From the NCBI GenBank assembly GCA_964561105.1, contig CAZLOH010000008.1, forward strand, positions 1 through 64,000: a DNA stretch of 64,000 nucleotides, written 5' to 3'. The DNA is from JADLHS01 sp964561105. GTDB lineage: Bacteria > Verrucomicrobiota > Verrucomicrobiia > Limisphaerales > JADLHS01. Shown here piece after piece: positions 26,379 to 33,758 of the stretch. The notes beneath the pieces were generated by a model. That model did no database searches and was not told the DNA's origin. It saw only the letters and a list, made by a program, of their open reading frames with translations. The position numbers and the translations under genes were made by a program. The stretch's first letter is position 1; every line of letters starts with the position of its first letter.

Positions 26379-27269
26379 TCAAACCTTGTTGCCGGACTCT
26401 CTGAGGATGCTGAGGAACTGCTTCATCGCCGGCGAGAGCACCTTGTTCTTCTTGTGAATCGCCCCCAACGGCCGGAAGAGTTCCGCGTCCTCGATCGTCA
26501 CCGCGGCGAGCGTTTGTTTCGCGATTTCCTGGCTGATGGTGCCCTGCGGCACGATGGCAACCCCGGCATCAATCTCCACGGCGCGCTTCACGGTTTCGAT
26601 GTTGTCAAACTCCATCACGGTATTGACCTCGACCGCGTGATCTCTGAGCACCTTGTCCAGCGCCTTGCGCGTGGGGATGTCCGGCTCGAACCCGACGAAT
26701 TTTTGCCCGGAAATCGCCTTGAGCTTGATCGCTTTCTGCTTGGCGAACGGATGTTGCGGATGACAAATCAACACCAGCGGGTCTTTGCGCAACGCCACGA
26801 TCTCCAGCTTCGCGTCCTTGGCCGGATACGCCACCAACCCGAGGTCCACCACGTTGCTGAGCACGTCCTCATACACTTGGTTCGCCCGCCGATATTCCAC
26901 ATGCACATGCACGGTTGGATAATCCTTCAAGAAGCGTTTGATGTAGGGCGGCAGATCGTGCAAGCCGATGCTGTAAATCGTCGCCACGCGGATCGTGCCG
27001 GAAATGATGTCCTTGATCTCCTGGAGCTTGTTGTGCAACGCATCGAACGTCTGGATGATCTGCTTGCTGTAATCGTACAACACCTGTCCCTCACGCGTGA
27101 GACGGAATTTCTTTTTGCTGCGCTCGATGAGCAGCGATTTGAACTGGCGCTCCAGGGAGCTGATCTGCTGGCTCACGGCGGATTGCGTGACGCCGTTGAT
27201 TTGTGCGGCTTTGGTGAAACTTTCCGTTTCGGCGAGGTCGCAAAAGACTTTCAAACTTTCAATTTGCAT
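26379..27269 (-). CDS. LysR-type transcriptional regulator
   Basis: A 296-residue regulator with an N-terminal winged helix (about 1-60): LKVFCDLAETESFTKAAQ, GVTQSAVSQQISSLE and LIERSKKKFRLT. The C-terminal half is a periplasmic-binding-protein-like effector domain. Overall it is closest in feel to the CysB/CbbR branch. It lies immediately upstream of hemB in the same direction; control of hemB is possible but unproven, because LysR regulators usually govern divergent genes. Confidence 0.94.
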   Translation of the reverse strand: MQIESLKVFCDLAETESFTKAAQINGVTQSAVSQQISSLERQFKSLLIERSKKKFRLTREGQVLYDYSKQIIQTFDALHNKLQEIKDIISGTIRVATIYSIGLHDLPPYIKRFLKDYPTVHVHVEYRRANQVYEDVLSNVVDLGLVAYPAKDAKLEIVALRKDPLVLICHPQHPFAKQKAIKLKAISGQKFVGFEPDIPTRKALDKVLRDHAVEVNTVMEFDNIETVKRAVEIDAGVAIVPQGTISQEIAKQTLAAVTIEDAELFRPLGAIHKKNKVLSPAMKQFLSILRESGNKV

Positions 27270-27344
27270 AGCTTATTCAAGGCGAATCTGGCGCGGGCGT
27301 CAACTTGTGTTATTGCCGAACTCCAATCATTTATTGTCCTACTG

Positions 27345-27746
27345 TCAGGTCAATTTCCGAAACGCGCCGGGCAGCAGCTCCGAAACCGTGAATTCCCGCA
27401 CGCGTCCCAGCGCCCGGCTGTCGGCCACCCACACCCGCGCTTCAGGCGCGTACTCGGCCAACAATTGCCGGCACGCGCCGCAGGGCATCGCCCCGCCGGC
27501 CGCCCGGGCCACCACCGCCACCGCCACGAAATCTCGCTGGCCCGCCGTCAGCGCCTTGAACAAGGCCACTCGCTCGGCACAACACGTCAACCCGTAGCTC
27601 GCGCTCTCCACGTTCGCCCCCGCAATGACCTCACCGTGGCGCGTCAATAACGCGGCGCCGACCCGAAATTTCGAGTAGTGCGCGACGGCGCTCCGTCGCG
27701 CCTTCGCGGCGGCGCGGATGAGAACTGCCTTATTGATTTTGCCCAT
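27345..27746 (-). CDS. cdd: Cytidine deaminase
   Basis: A 133-residue zinc deaminase converting cytidine and deoxycytidine to the uridine forms. The catalytic His/Cys-Glu arrangement is replaced in the typical small-tetramer way: NVESASYGLTCCAERVALFKA with Cys and catalytic Glu, and PCGACRQLLAEY with the two zinc cysteines. Its start overlaps the end of the upstream purine nucleoside phosphorylase by 17 bases, so the two form a nucleoside-salvage operon. Confidence 0.96.
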   Translation of the reverse strand: MGKINKAVLIRAAAKARRSAVAHYSKFRVGAALLTRHGEVIAGANVESASYGLTCCAERVALFKALTAGQRDFVAVAVVARAAGGAMPCGACRQLLAEYAPEARVWVADSRALGRVREFTVSELLPGAFRKLT

Positions 27747-28554
27747 AGCGTCTCGCGAACTCCGTTATCAACCGCGACCCAACAATCTTGACCCGTTCAC
27801 CGGTTGCCAAAACTTCACCATGCGACAGCGGCGACTTTCCAATGCCCGCCGCCAGATTCGTGATGCAGGACAACGCCGTCACTCTCAAGCCGCATTGCCG
27901 TGCCGCGATGACTTCTGGCACTGTGCTCATGCCCACCGCATCCGCGCCCAACCGATCGAACGCCCGAATCTCCGCCGGCGTCTCGTAGCTCGGCCCGCTC
28001 ACCGCCAGATAAACGCCGCGCCGGAGTTTCAACTTCACGCCGCGCGCCGCAGACATCAGCAACGAATTAAGGTGCCGATCGTACGCGCACGTCAGATCCA
28101 CAAAACGGTCCTCACCCGATGGACATGGACCTCGCAGTGGGTTCACGCCCATGAAATTGATGTGATCCGTCAGCACCATGAAATCGCCCACACGGAACTT
28201 TCGGTTGATGCCTCCTGCCGCATTGGTCAACAGCAGGTCGGTGATGCCACACGCGGCGAGCGCGCGCACGGCGAATGTCACCTGCTCCATCGAATAGCCC
28301 TCGTAAAAATGCACTCGCCCGCTCAACGACATCACCGGGGTCCCACCCAGCTTGCCAACCACCAGTCTGCCCTCGTGCCCTGGTACCCTTGTCGTCAGAA
28401 ACCCCGGCAGCTTCGCGTAAGGAACTTCGGCATCCACCTCCAGTTCACCCAAGACATGCTTGAACCCGCTGCCCAACACGATGGCGAGCTTCGGTCGAAG
28501 GCGCGTGCGCCGGTGAATGAGCGCGGCAGGAAGGCTTGGGTCGGGACTTCGCAC
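27730..28554 (-). CDS. punA: Purine nucleoside phosphorylase
   Basis: A 274-residue trimeric-type purine nucleoside phosphorylase, splitting purine nucleosides with phosphate. Motifs: VLGSGFKHVL for phosphate binding, GRVHFYEGYSM, LLTNAAGGIN, SGPSYETPAEIR and DAVGMSTVPEVIAAR. The start is a GTG at 28554 with a weak ribosome site. It overlaps cdd by 17 bases, which signals translational coupling in nucleoside salvage. Confidence 0.95.
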   Translation of the reverse strand: MRSPDPSLPAALIHRRTRLRPKLAIVLGSGFKHVLGELEVDAEVPYAKLPGFLTTRVPGHEGRLVVGKLGGTPVMSLSGRVHFYEGYSMEQVTFAVRALAACGITDLLLTNAAGGINRKFRVGDFMVLTDHINFMGVNPLRGPCPSGEDRFVDLTCAYDRHLNSLLMSAARGVKLKLRRGVYLAVSGPSYETPAEIRAFDRLGADAVGMSTVPEVIAARQCGLRVTALSCITNLAAGIGKSPLSHGEVLATGERVKIVGSRLITEFARRYGQNQ

Positions 28555-28911
28555 CCGGAGAGGTTGACCGTATCCTGCTCAATTCACCAGCCAAACCTGC
28601 CGGCCGGCTTCCTACCGGAGGATCCAAGTTTCTTGCTGCGGGGAGTGTACGCGCCCAAGCGTGCGGCGGTGGACGCCCGCATCCACCGCACCCGAGCGCG
28701 CCACCGCGCGAGACTCAACGCGCGTGTGCTCCCCAATCCGGTACGGGTGCAATAAAGTGAGTTGCGCTCCGTCCTGCCCCGTTTCGTTATTTCCAAGCTG
28801 ACAGCTCGGGACTATGCTCCCGCGTGTCCGATGAAAATGAATCACGTCCAGCCACGATTGCCAGACCGGTCAGGCGAAGAAAACCAACTGTGACCTTGGC
28901 GATCCGCTAAC
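28555..28911. other. Intergenic region, 357 bases, carrying a dispersed repeat
   Basis: It lies between punA (minus) and the small lipoprotein gene (plus). Bases 28641-28754 are a dispersed repeat described separately. The rest holds no recognisable gene. Confidence 0.5.
28641..28754 (+). repeat. GC-rich dispersed repeat, copy 1 (about 114 bp)
   Basis: From GGGAGTGTACGCGCC through GTGCGGCGGTGGACGCCCGC to CCCCAATCCGGTACGGG. The same order of blocks occurs in reverse complement at 60121-60222, with an internal deletion of about 10 bases there. It encodes no credible protein. Confidence 0.8.
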
Positions 28912-29136
28912 ATGAGAATCACGCACTCCATATTCCTTTGCACCCTCCTTCTCCTCGGCTCCAGTTGCGCCAGCAGTTCTTCCAGTTCCAAACAATGGGA
29001 GTATCGCGTCGTCAGCACTACAGACCCGGACAAAGGAAGGGCGTTTAACGAACTGGCAAAGCAAGGCTGGCAGTTGGTAGGCAGCGACCCGCTCAAAGGC
29101 TATCTGTTTCGACGCGCCAAGCCGCCAAGCCCGTGA
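28912..29136 (+). CDS. Small DUF4177-like lipoprotein
   Basis: A 74-residue protein. A lipoprotein signal (MRITHSIFLCTLLLLGSSC) places the lipidated Cys at about residue 19, followed by a Ser-rich linker. The remainder, WEYRVVSTTDP, FNELAKQGWQLVGSDP and YLFRRA, matches the short DUF4177 pattern. It is probably anchored in a membrane facing the periplasm; function unknown. Confidence 0.8.
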   Translation: MRITHSIFLCTLLLLGSSCASSSSSSKQWEYRVVSTTDPDKGRAFNELAKQGWQLVGSDPLKGYLFRRAKPPSP

Positions 29137-29271
29137 CTCCGAACGATCCGGACCGGGAATAGCGCGGCACTGTTGCGCGGCGACACGGTCGAGTTTTAAC
29201 CGACGGCGGGTCCAGGTATTTGATCGCGTGCCCGGCTTGATTTCTCCCCAATCTCCCCTACGCTGACACTC

Positions 29272-29291
29272 GCGAATCCGTTTGGATTCGC
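29272..29291. promoter_or_regulatory. Perfect 8-bp hairpin upstream of moeB
   Basis: GCGAATCC-GTTT-GGATTCGC, a perfect stem with a tetraloop, 70 bases before the moeB start. No T tract follows. A second hairpin lies 12 bases downstream. Confidence 0.45.
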
Positions 29292-29302
29292 ATTGATTAG
29301 CT

Positions 29303-29341
29303 CCCTCGCTCCATCCGATGGGGAGAGGGCCGGGGCGAGGG
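29303..29341. promoter_or_regulatory. GC-rich hairpin in the moeB leader
   Basis: CCCTCGCTCC (29303-29312) pairs with GGGGCGAGGG (29332-29341), with one T-G wobble, ending 19 bases before the moeB ATG. It could affect moeB translation or be a remnant of a dispersed palindrome. Confidence 0.4.
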
Positions 29342-29360
29342 GCGAACCGAAATTGATTTT

Positions 29361-30509
29361 ATGAACCTTAACAACGAAGAAATCCGCCGCTATTCACGGC
29401 ACCTGATCCTGCCGGAAGTCGGTCTGGCCGGACAAAAGAAAATCAAAGCCACCAGCGTCCTGTGCATCGGCGCGGGCGGCCTCGGCTCGCCCATCGGCAT
29501 GTACCTCGCCGCCGCCGGCATCGGCAAGATCGGCATCGTGGATTTCGACCAGGTGGACGTGTCCAACTTGCAACGGCAGATTCTCCACACCGACGCCGAC
29601 GTGGGCCGGTCCAAGGCGGAATCCGCCAAGGAAACCATCGTGGGCATCAATCCCCACTGCGAAGTGGTGCTGCACCAGACCGCCATCAATTCCGGCAACG
29701 CCCTCGACCTCATCCGCCCCTACGACATCGTGGTGGACGGCACGGACAATTTCCCGACCCGCTACCTCACCAACGACGCCTGCGTGCTGCTCAAGAAGCC
29801 GAATGTCTATGGCTCCATCTTCCGCTTCGAAGGCCAGGCCAGCGTGTTCGCGCCGCATCTCGGCGGACCCTGCTATCGCTGTCTCTATCCCGAACCGCCG
29901 CCACCCGGCATGGTGCCGAGTTGCGCGGAAGGCGGCGTGCTCGGCGTGTTGCCCGGCATCATCGGCTGCATTCAGACCACGGAAATCCTGAAACTCGCGC
30001 TCGGCAAAGGCACCTCGCTCGTCGGGCGCCTGCTCCTGTTCAACGCGCTCGACATGAAGTTCCGCGAACTCAAGCTGCGTCGCGACCCGGCATGTCCGAT
30101 CTGCGGTGACCATCCGACGATCAAGGAATTGATTGATTACGAACAATTCTGCGGCATCCAACCCGCACCCGCCGAACCGGAGAGCAATCCCGACGAAGTC
30201 ACCGTGCAGGACATGAAGCAGGCGTTAGACGATCCGAAGTTAGGCATCAAGGTCATTGACGTGCGCGAGCCGGACGAATACGAGATTGCGAAAGTGGACG
30301 GCGTGCCGTTGCTGCCCTTGAGCCAGATCGAATCACGCTTCACCGAACTCGATCCGAACCAGACCTATTACCTCCACTGCAAAGGCGGCGTGCGTTCGTT
30401 GAAGGCGCTGAACTTCCTGCGGCAACAGGGATTCAAATACCTCAAAAGCGTCAAAGGCGGCATCGCGGCGTGGTCGGATGAAATTGACCGAAACGTGCCG
30501 AAGTATTGA
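29361..30509 (+). CDS. moeB: MoeB/ThiF-type adenylyltransferase with C-terminal rhodanese domain
   Basis: A 382-residue protein that adenylates the C-terminus of a MoaD- or ThiS-like sulfur carrier and can thiolate it. The E1-like domain (about 1-250) has the nucleotide loop GAGGLGSPIGMYLAAAGIG, DFDQVDVSNLQRQ, VDGTDNFPTRY and a zinc site with CYRC and CPIC pairs. The rhodanese domain (about 280-382) has the sulfur-accepting Cys in LHCKGGVRS near residue 342. The fusion is like MOCS3/MoeBR proteins. The last 108 bases of this gene and the following 500 bases recur twice downstream (31753-32253 and 33054-33670), a striking arrangement. No moaD or thiS is in the window. Confidence 0.95.
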   Translation: MNLNNEEIRRYSRHLILPEVGLAGQKKIKATSVLCIGAGGLGSPIGMYLAAAGIGKIGIVDFDQVDVSNLQRQILHTDADVGRSKAESAKETIVGINPHCEVVLHQTAINSGNALDLIRPYDIVVDGTDNFPTRYLTNDACVLLKKPNVYGSIFRFEGQASVFAPHLGGPCYRCLYPEPPPPGMVPSCAEGGVLGVLPGIIGCIQTTEILKLALGKGTSLVGRLLLFNALDMKFRELKLRRDPACPICGDHPTIKELIDYEQFCGIQPAPAEPESNPDEVTVQDMKQALDDPKLGIKVIDVREPDEYEIAKVDGVPLLPLSQIESRFTELDPNQTYYLHCKGGVRSLKALNFLRQQGFKYLKSVKGGIAAWSDEIDRNVPKY

Positions 30510-31011
30510 AGCGAGGCAATTCACCGCAAAGGCGCAGCGCGACCGAGTCACAAGCCAAGGGGCGCGGCTGTGCTGAAAGCCAGCCGCAGCAGCTACACCT
30601 TCATAGATCGGTTGGGGAGGGGTAACACGACCCGGCGTTCGAATGTGCTGCGGCTGGTGCTGCGCACACAGCCGCGCTCCGGAAAAATCTTTGCAGCACG
30701 AAACGAAGTTGGGAGATAGCACTGCAAAGAAGTGCAGTCGCAAAGAAAACCCGTCAGGGCTGGCATATCTGTAGTCTGACCATCGGTTGACGAACCAAGC
30801 CCCGCTCAGGGGCGACATCATTCGCGGGTCGGAATATGCCGCTCCGCTGGAGCTTGTGATTTGTTGGGTTGGCAATCTACAATGATGTCGCACCGATGGT
30901 GCTGGATGCTTGGATGAGCTTTGCGCCTTTGCCCCTTGGCGGCTTTGCGTTGCTTCGGGGTATCACCGCTTGGAGCGAGGAGATTGATTCCACAATGCCG
31001 AGGTATTGAGC
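30402..31011 (+). repeat. moeB-tail repeat, copy A
   Basis: It begins inside the moeB rhodanese domain (AAGGCGCTGAACTTCC), includes the moeB stop and runs on to CCGAGGTATTGAGC. It contains the hairpin element 30559-30681. Copies B and C are direct repeats downstream. The stretch 30510-31072 outside the hairpin encodes nothing recognisable. Confidence 0.93.
30559..30681. repeat. Hairpin (MITE-like) element, family 1, copy in repeat A
   Basis: Ends are inverted: GGGGCGCGGCTGTG...CCAGCCGCAGCAG on the left and CTGCGGCTGG...CACAGCCGCGCTCC on the right, about 60 bases apart. The same ends frame 33210-33332, 39637-39775 and 52380-52634. No transposase is encoded. Repeat copy B lacks this insertion. 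Confidence 0.8.
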
Positions 31012-31035
31012 AGTCCCTGCCGACGGGAGAATCAC

Positions 31036-31054
31036 ATTGCCAATCAATGGCAAT
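31036..31054. promoter_or_regulatory. Operator-like inverted repeat before the RHH antitoxin
   Basis: ATTGCCA-ATCAA-TGGCAAT is a perfect 7-bp inverted repeat with a 5-base centre, ending 18 bases before the likely ATG at 31073. RHH antitoxins normally bind such sites to repress their own operon, so this is a good autoregulatory operator. Confidence 0.6.
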
Positions 31055-31072
31055 AGATATATGCTTCCAGGC

Positions 31073-31336
31073 ATGAAGATGAACACCGTCAACATCTCGC
31101 TGCCGACGGCAATGAGCGAGTTTGTGCGCAAAAGCGTGGAGCGCGATTACGGCAACGTCAGCGAGTTCTTTCGGGACCTTCTGCGCGAGCGGATGCGACG
31201 CGAGATCGAAGCCGACGTTACGTTTTTGAACGACGCGACCGAAGGCGCACCGCCTGGCCCGACGGAAGCCGAGATTCAGGAGATCCTCACGATTCAAAAG
31301 CGGGTACGGAAGAAACTCCATGCGCGTGGTCTTTGA
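31073..31336 (+). CDS. Ribbon-helix-helix antitoxin (CopG/ParD-like)
   Basis: An 87-residue protein when started at ATG 31073 (alternatives: TTG 31037, ATG 31061, ATG 31079). The N-terminus VNISLPTAMSEFVRKSVER then YGNVSEFFRDLLRERM is a classical ribbon-helix-helix DNA-binding fold (about 3-45). The C-terminal 40 residues are charged, as in toxin-binding tails. It overlaps the PIN toxin gene by 17 bases, the typical coupling of a TA pair. The inverted repeat at 31036-31054 is its likely operator. The module sits between moeB-tail copies A and B. Confidence 0.88.
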   Translation: MKMNTVNISLPTAMSEFVRKSVERDYGNVSEFFRDLLRERMRREIEADVTFLNDATEGAPPGPTEAEIQEILTIQKRVRKKLHARGL

Positions 31337-31727
31337 CGCGAATGTCGCCGCTTCGGCAGTCGTATTCCGGGGAGAGGCTTGGGCCTGTCTCGTGAAGCTG
31401 GCGCGCAGACAAGTGTTTGCGTTTGGCACAGCGTTCACAATGGAGGAGACACGAGAGACTGCCACTGAGTTGATCCTTCATCGCAAGGCGAGACACAACG
31501 CGGCGGGCGCGCTCCTCTGGTATCTGGAAAATGTGCGGCAAGTTCAGCCCGCCCCGCTGGGCAAGCAACGCAGCCGTGACGCGAAGGATGATCCATACCT
31601 CGCCGCTGCGTTGGCTGGGCGAGCGAAAATCATCGTGAGCTACGACAAGGATTTGCTGGATTTGCAAAAGCCGTTTGGAATCGCCATCGTGCGGCCAGGC
31701 GAATTTCTGAAGCAATTGAAGGGCTGA
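31320..31727 (+). CDS. PIN-domain toxin (TIGR00305-like)
   Basis: A 135-residue PIN-domain RNase toxin. The acidic quartet is recognisable: Asp in VVFDANV near residue 6, Glu in the EETRETATEL helix near 43, Asp in AKDDPYLAAAL near 90 and Asp in YDKDLLDL near 111. Such toxins cleave RNA to slow translation when the antitoxin is lost. Its ATG lies inside the antitoxin gene (17-base overlap). The next feature, 8 bases past its stop, is the decayed rhodanese fragment of repeat copy B. Confidence 0.9.
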   Translation: MRVVFDANVAASAVVFRGEAWACLVKLARRQVFAFGTAFTMEETRETATELILHRKARHNAAGALLWYLENVRQVQPAPLGKQRSRDAKDDPYLAAALAGRAKIIVSYDKDLLDLQKPFGIAIVRPGEFLKQLKG

Positions 31728-31734
31728 ACAAATC

Positions 31735-31932
31735 TTGCTTTGGACTCCCGACGAATCGCGCCTCACTGAACTCGACCCGAGCACGCCCTACTGCCTGCAC
31801 TACAAAGCCGGCGTGCGATCGCTGAAGGCGCTGAACTTCCTGCGGCAACAGGGATTCACATTTCTCAAGAGCGTCCAAGGCGGCATCGCGGCGTGGTCGG
31901 ATGAAATTGACCGAAACGTGCCGAAGTATTGA
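31735..31932 (+). pseudogene. Truncated rhodanese-domain fragment related to the moeB C-terminus
   Basis: A 65-codon frame opening with TTG that reproduces the last ~60 residues of moeB. The sulfur-accepting Cys is Tyr here (LHYKAGVRS against LHCKGGVRS), so it cannot work as a sulfurtransferase. From 31753 to about 31824 it is clearly diverged from moeB, but from 31825 to the stop it is nearly identical. It lacks the N-terminal rhodanese half and any E1 domain. I read it as a gene remnant, not a functional protein. Confidence 0.8.
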
Positions 31933-32253
31933 AGCGAGGCAATTCACCGCAAAGGCGCAAAGAAGCGGAGTCGCAAGGGAAGCCCGTCAGGGCTGGCATA
32001 ATTATAGTTTGGAATCTCCGAATCAAATCAAGCTTCGTCCAGCGGCGACACCTTGTTGTAAAACAGAATACGTCGCTCCGCTGGAGCTTGTAGTTTTGCG
32101 TGGTTGGTTTTCTACAAAGATGCTGCACCTACGGTGCCGGTGTCGTGGACGATCCACACTCCCTTGCGCCTTTGCCCCTTGGCGACTTTGCGTTGCTTCG
32201 GGGCATCACCGCCTGGAGCGAGGAGGTTGATCCCAGAGTGCCGAGGTAATGAG
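31753..32253 (+). repeat. moeB-tail repeat, copy B
   Basis: Direct repeat of copy A, close from 31825 and diverged from 31753 to 31824. At 31955-31965 it reads straight through the point where copies A and C carry about 190 extra bases holding the hairpin element, so it is an empty site. It ends CCGAGGTAATGAG. Confidence 0.9.
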
Positions 32254-32272
32254 GCGGCGGCAGGAATTCGGT

Positions 32273-32770
32273 TCAACTCTCGCCAGCCCGCTTCAATGCA
32301 GCAGCCTCGACTGCTGGACTCAGCCAGAATGTCGTTCGGGTGGCCAGCAGTCCGAGCACTGGTTTCAAAGCAGGGATTTTTCCTACCGCTTTTGCGCGCA
32401 ATAGAACACCCAAAGTTCCCGTGTAAGCGATGCCCAAAGCCGCCGCCGCCTTTCGTCCTCGAGCATCGTCCACCAAAAGCAACGAGCCAGGCAACTCCAA
32501 AGCCAGCGCCAAAGCCTCGGTCTCGCCGGGTTGCAGGTTGAACGGCAGCGATGAGACTCTCGCCAAGTTGTGCGGCGACTGTACCACCAGCCAGCCTTCC
32601 GCGTTAGCGCGTTGAACTTCTTGAACGCCGTAAGTTTTGGGTGATGCCGCGGTTTCGTTCCAGACCTCCGGCGGAATGTGGATGGTGGAATAAAACTCCT
32701 GGAGCAGATGGAATTGCTCGCCTGCCGCGAGCGTGATCAATACCGACAAATCAACGACGACCGCCGGCAT
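32273..32770 (-). CDS. DUF3368-type PIN-like toxin
   Basis: A 165-residue PIN-superfamily protein. Acidic sites: Asp in VVVDLSVLITLA near 7, Glu in the EVWNETA segment near 38, Glu in LQPGETEALALALEL near 84 and Asp in LLLVDDARGRKAA near 100. DUF3368 proteins are regularly encoded with UPF0175 antitoxins, as here: the gene overlaps the antitoxin end by 20 bases. It is presumed to be an RNase toxin. The pair runs opposite to the RHH/PIN pair and lies between repeat copies B and C. Confidence 0.87.
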   Translation of the reverse strand: MPAVVVDLSVLITLAAGEQFHLLQEFYSTIHIPPEVWNETAASPKTYGVQEVQRANAEGWLVVQSPHNLARVSSLPFNLQPGETEALALALELPGSLLLVDDARGRKAAAALGIAYTGTLGVLLRAKAVGKIPALKPVLGLLATRTTFWLSPAVEAAALKRAGES

Positions 32771-33008
32771 AAGCGATGTCGTGTTCGAGATCGGTCATCG
32801 AGTAAGGCATTGGCACACGCCGTTCTCGCAAGATTTCCGTGAAACGCGCCTCCGTCATGCTGGCCACCCGCGCCGCTTTGCCAACGGGTAAACTGCCGGA
32901 ACGGTAGAGTGCGACGGCCAGTTCCAGATGCAACTCGGCTTCCGCCGCTTCCGGCTGGCTTTCCAACCGTTGGGCGAAGTCGTCTGAAACATTTAGGGTC
33001 ACACTCAT
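32751..33008 (-). CDS. UPF0175 family antitoxin
   Basis: An 85-residue protein. The pattern ELAVALYRSGSLPVGKAARVASM followed by FTEILRERRVPMPYS is the helix-turn-helix-like core of UPF0175 antitoxins. The N-terminus MSVTLNVSDDFAQRLES is a short strand. It starts at 33008 and overlaps the DUF3368 toxin by 20 bases. It probably binds its toxin and represses the operon; no clear palindrome is seen in the 45 bases between its start and repeat copy C. Confidence 0.88.
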   Translation of the reverse strand: MSVTLNVSDDFAQRLESQPEAAEAELHLELAVALYRSGSLPVGKAARVASMTEARFTEILRERRVPMPYSMTDLEHDIAYAGGRR

Positions 33009-33053
33009 GCCTGCACTTTAGTTCGCGCTTGGGAATCAAGCAAGCCACGGTGG

Positions 33054-33670
33054 AAAGCGCTGAACTTTCTGCGGCAACGGGGATTCAAATACTCAAAAGC
33101 GTCAAAGGCGGCATCGCGGCGTGGTCGGATGAAATTGACCGAAACGTGCCGAAGTATTGAAGCGAGGCAATTCACCGCAAAGGCGCAGCGCGACCGAGTC
33201 ACAAGCCAAGGGGCGCGGCTGTGCTGAAAGCCAGCCGCAGCAGCTACACCTTCATAGATCGGTTGGGGAGGGGTAACACGACCCGGCGTTCAAACGTGCT
33301 GCGGCTGGTGCTGCGCACACAGCCGCGCTCCGGAGAAATCTTTGCAGCACGCAACGAAGTTGGGAGATAGCACTGCAAAGAAGTGCAGTCGCAAGGAAAG
33401 CCCGTCAGGGCTGACATATTTGTAGCCTGGCCATCGCACTCAAGCCCAAGCCCTGTAGGGGCGACATCGTGTAGCGAGACAGAATACGTCGCTCCGCTGG
33501 AGCTTGTAGTTTTGCGTGGTTGGTTTTCTACAAAGCTGCTGCACCTGCGGTGCTGGTGTCGCGGACGATCCAGACTCCCTTGCGTCTTTGCCCCTTGGCG
33601 TCTTTGCGTTGCTTCGGGGCATCACCGCCGGGAGCGATGAGATTGTTTCCAAAGTGCCGAGGTATTGAGC
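33054..33670 (+). repeat. moeB-tail repeat, copy C
   Basis: It begins AAAGCGCTGAACTTTC and carries only the final 36 or so codons of the moeB frame, with a frame-changing base loss near 33096. Its left part, with the hairpin element, follows copy A almost base for base. Its right part (from about 33480) follows copy B (shared GTCGCTCCGCTGGAGCTTG then TAGTTTTGCGTGG). It is therefore a mosaic. The 33162-33758 stretch holds no gene. Confidence 0.9.
33210..33332. repeat. Hairpin (MITE-like) element, family 1, copy in repeat C
   Basis: Almost identical to 30559-30681, including the central region (CTTCATAGATCGGTTGGGG). The inverted ends are the same. Confidence 0.8.
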
Positions 33671-33758
33671 GCGACGACCAAACTCGCGTGAAATCTTCGA
33701 TCAACTTGGGTGCGTGGATCGCACGGACTGTTTGTCGAGAGAAACGGCATCGCGCCGG

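Noticed and set aside
30402..33670. Integron-type cassette array
   Set aside because: No integron integrase and no short attC-like sites; the repeats are about 430-620 bases, contain gene coding sequence and lie in direct orientation.
30402..33670. CRISPR array
   Set aside because: Only three long unequal repeats with gene-sized spacers; no short regular repeats occur anywhere in the window.
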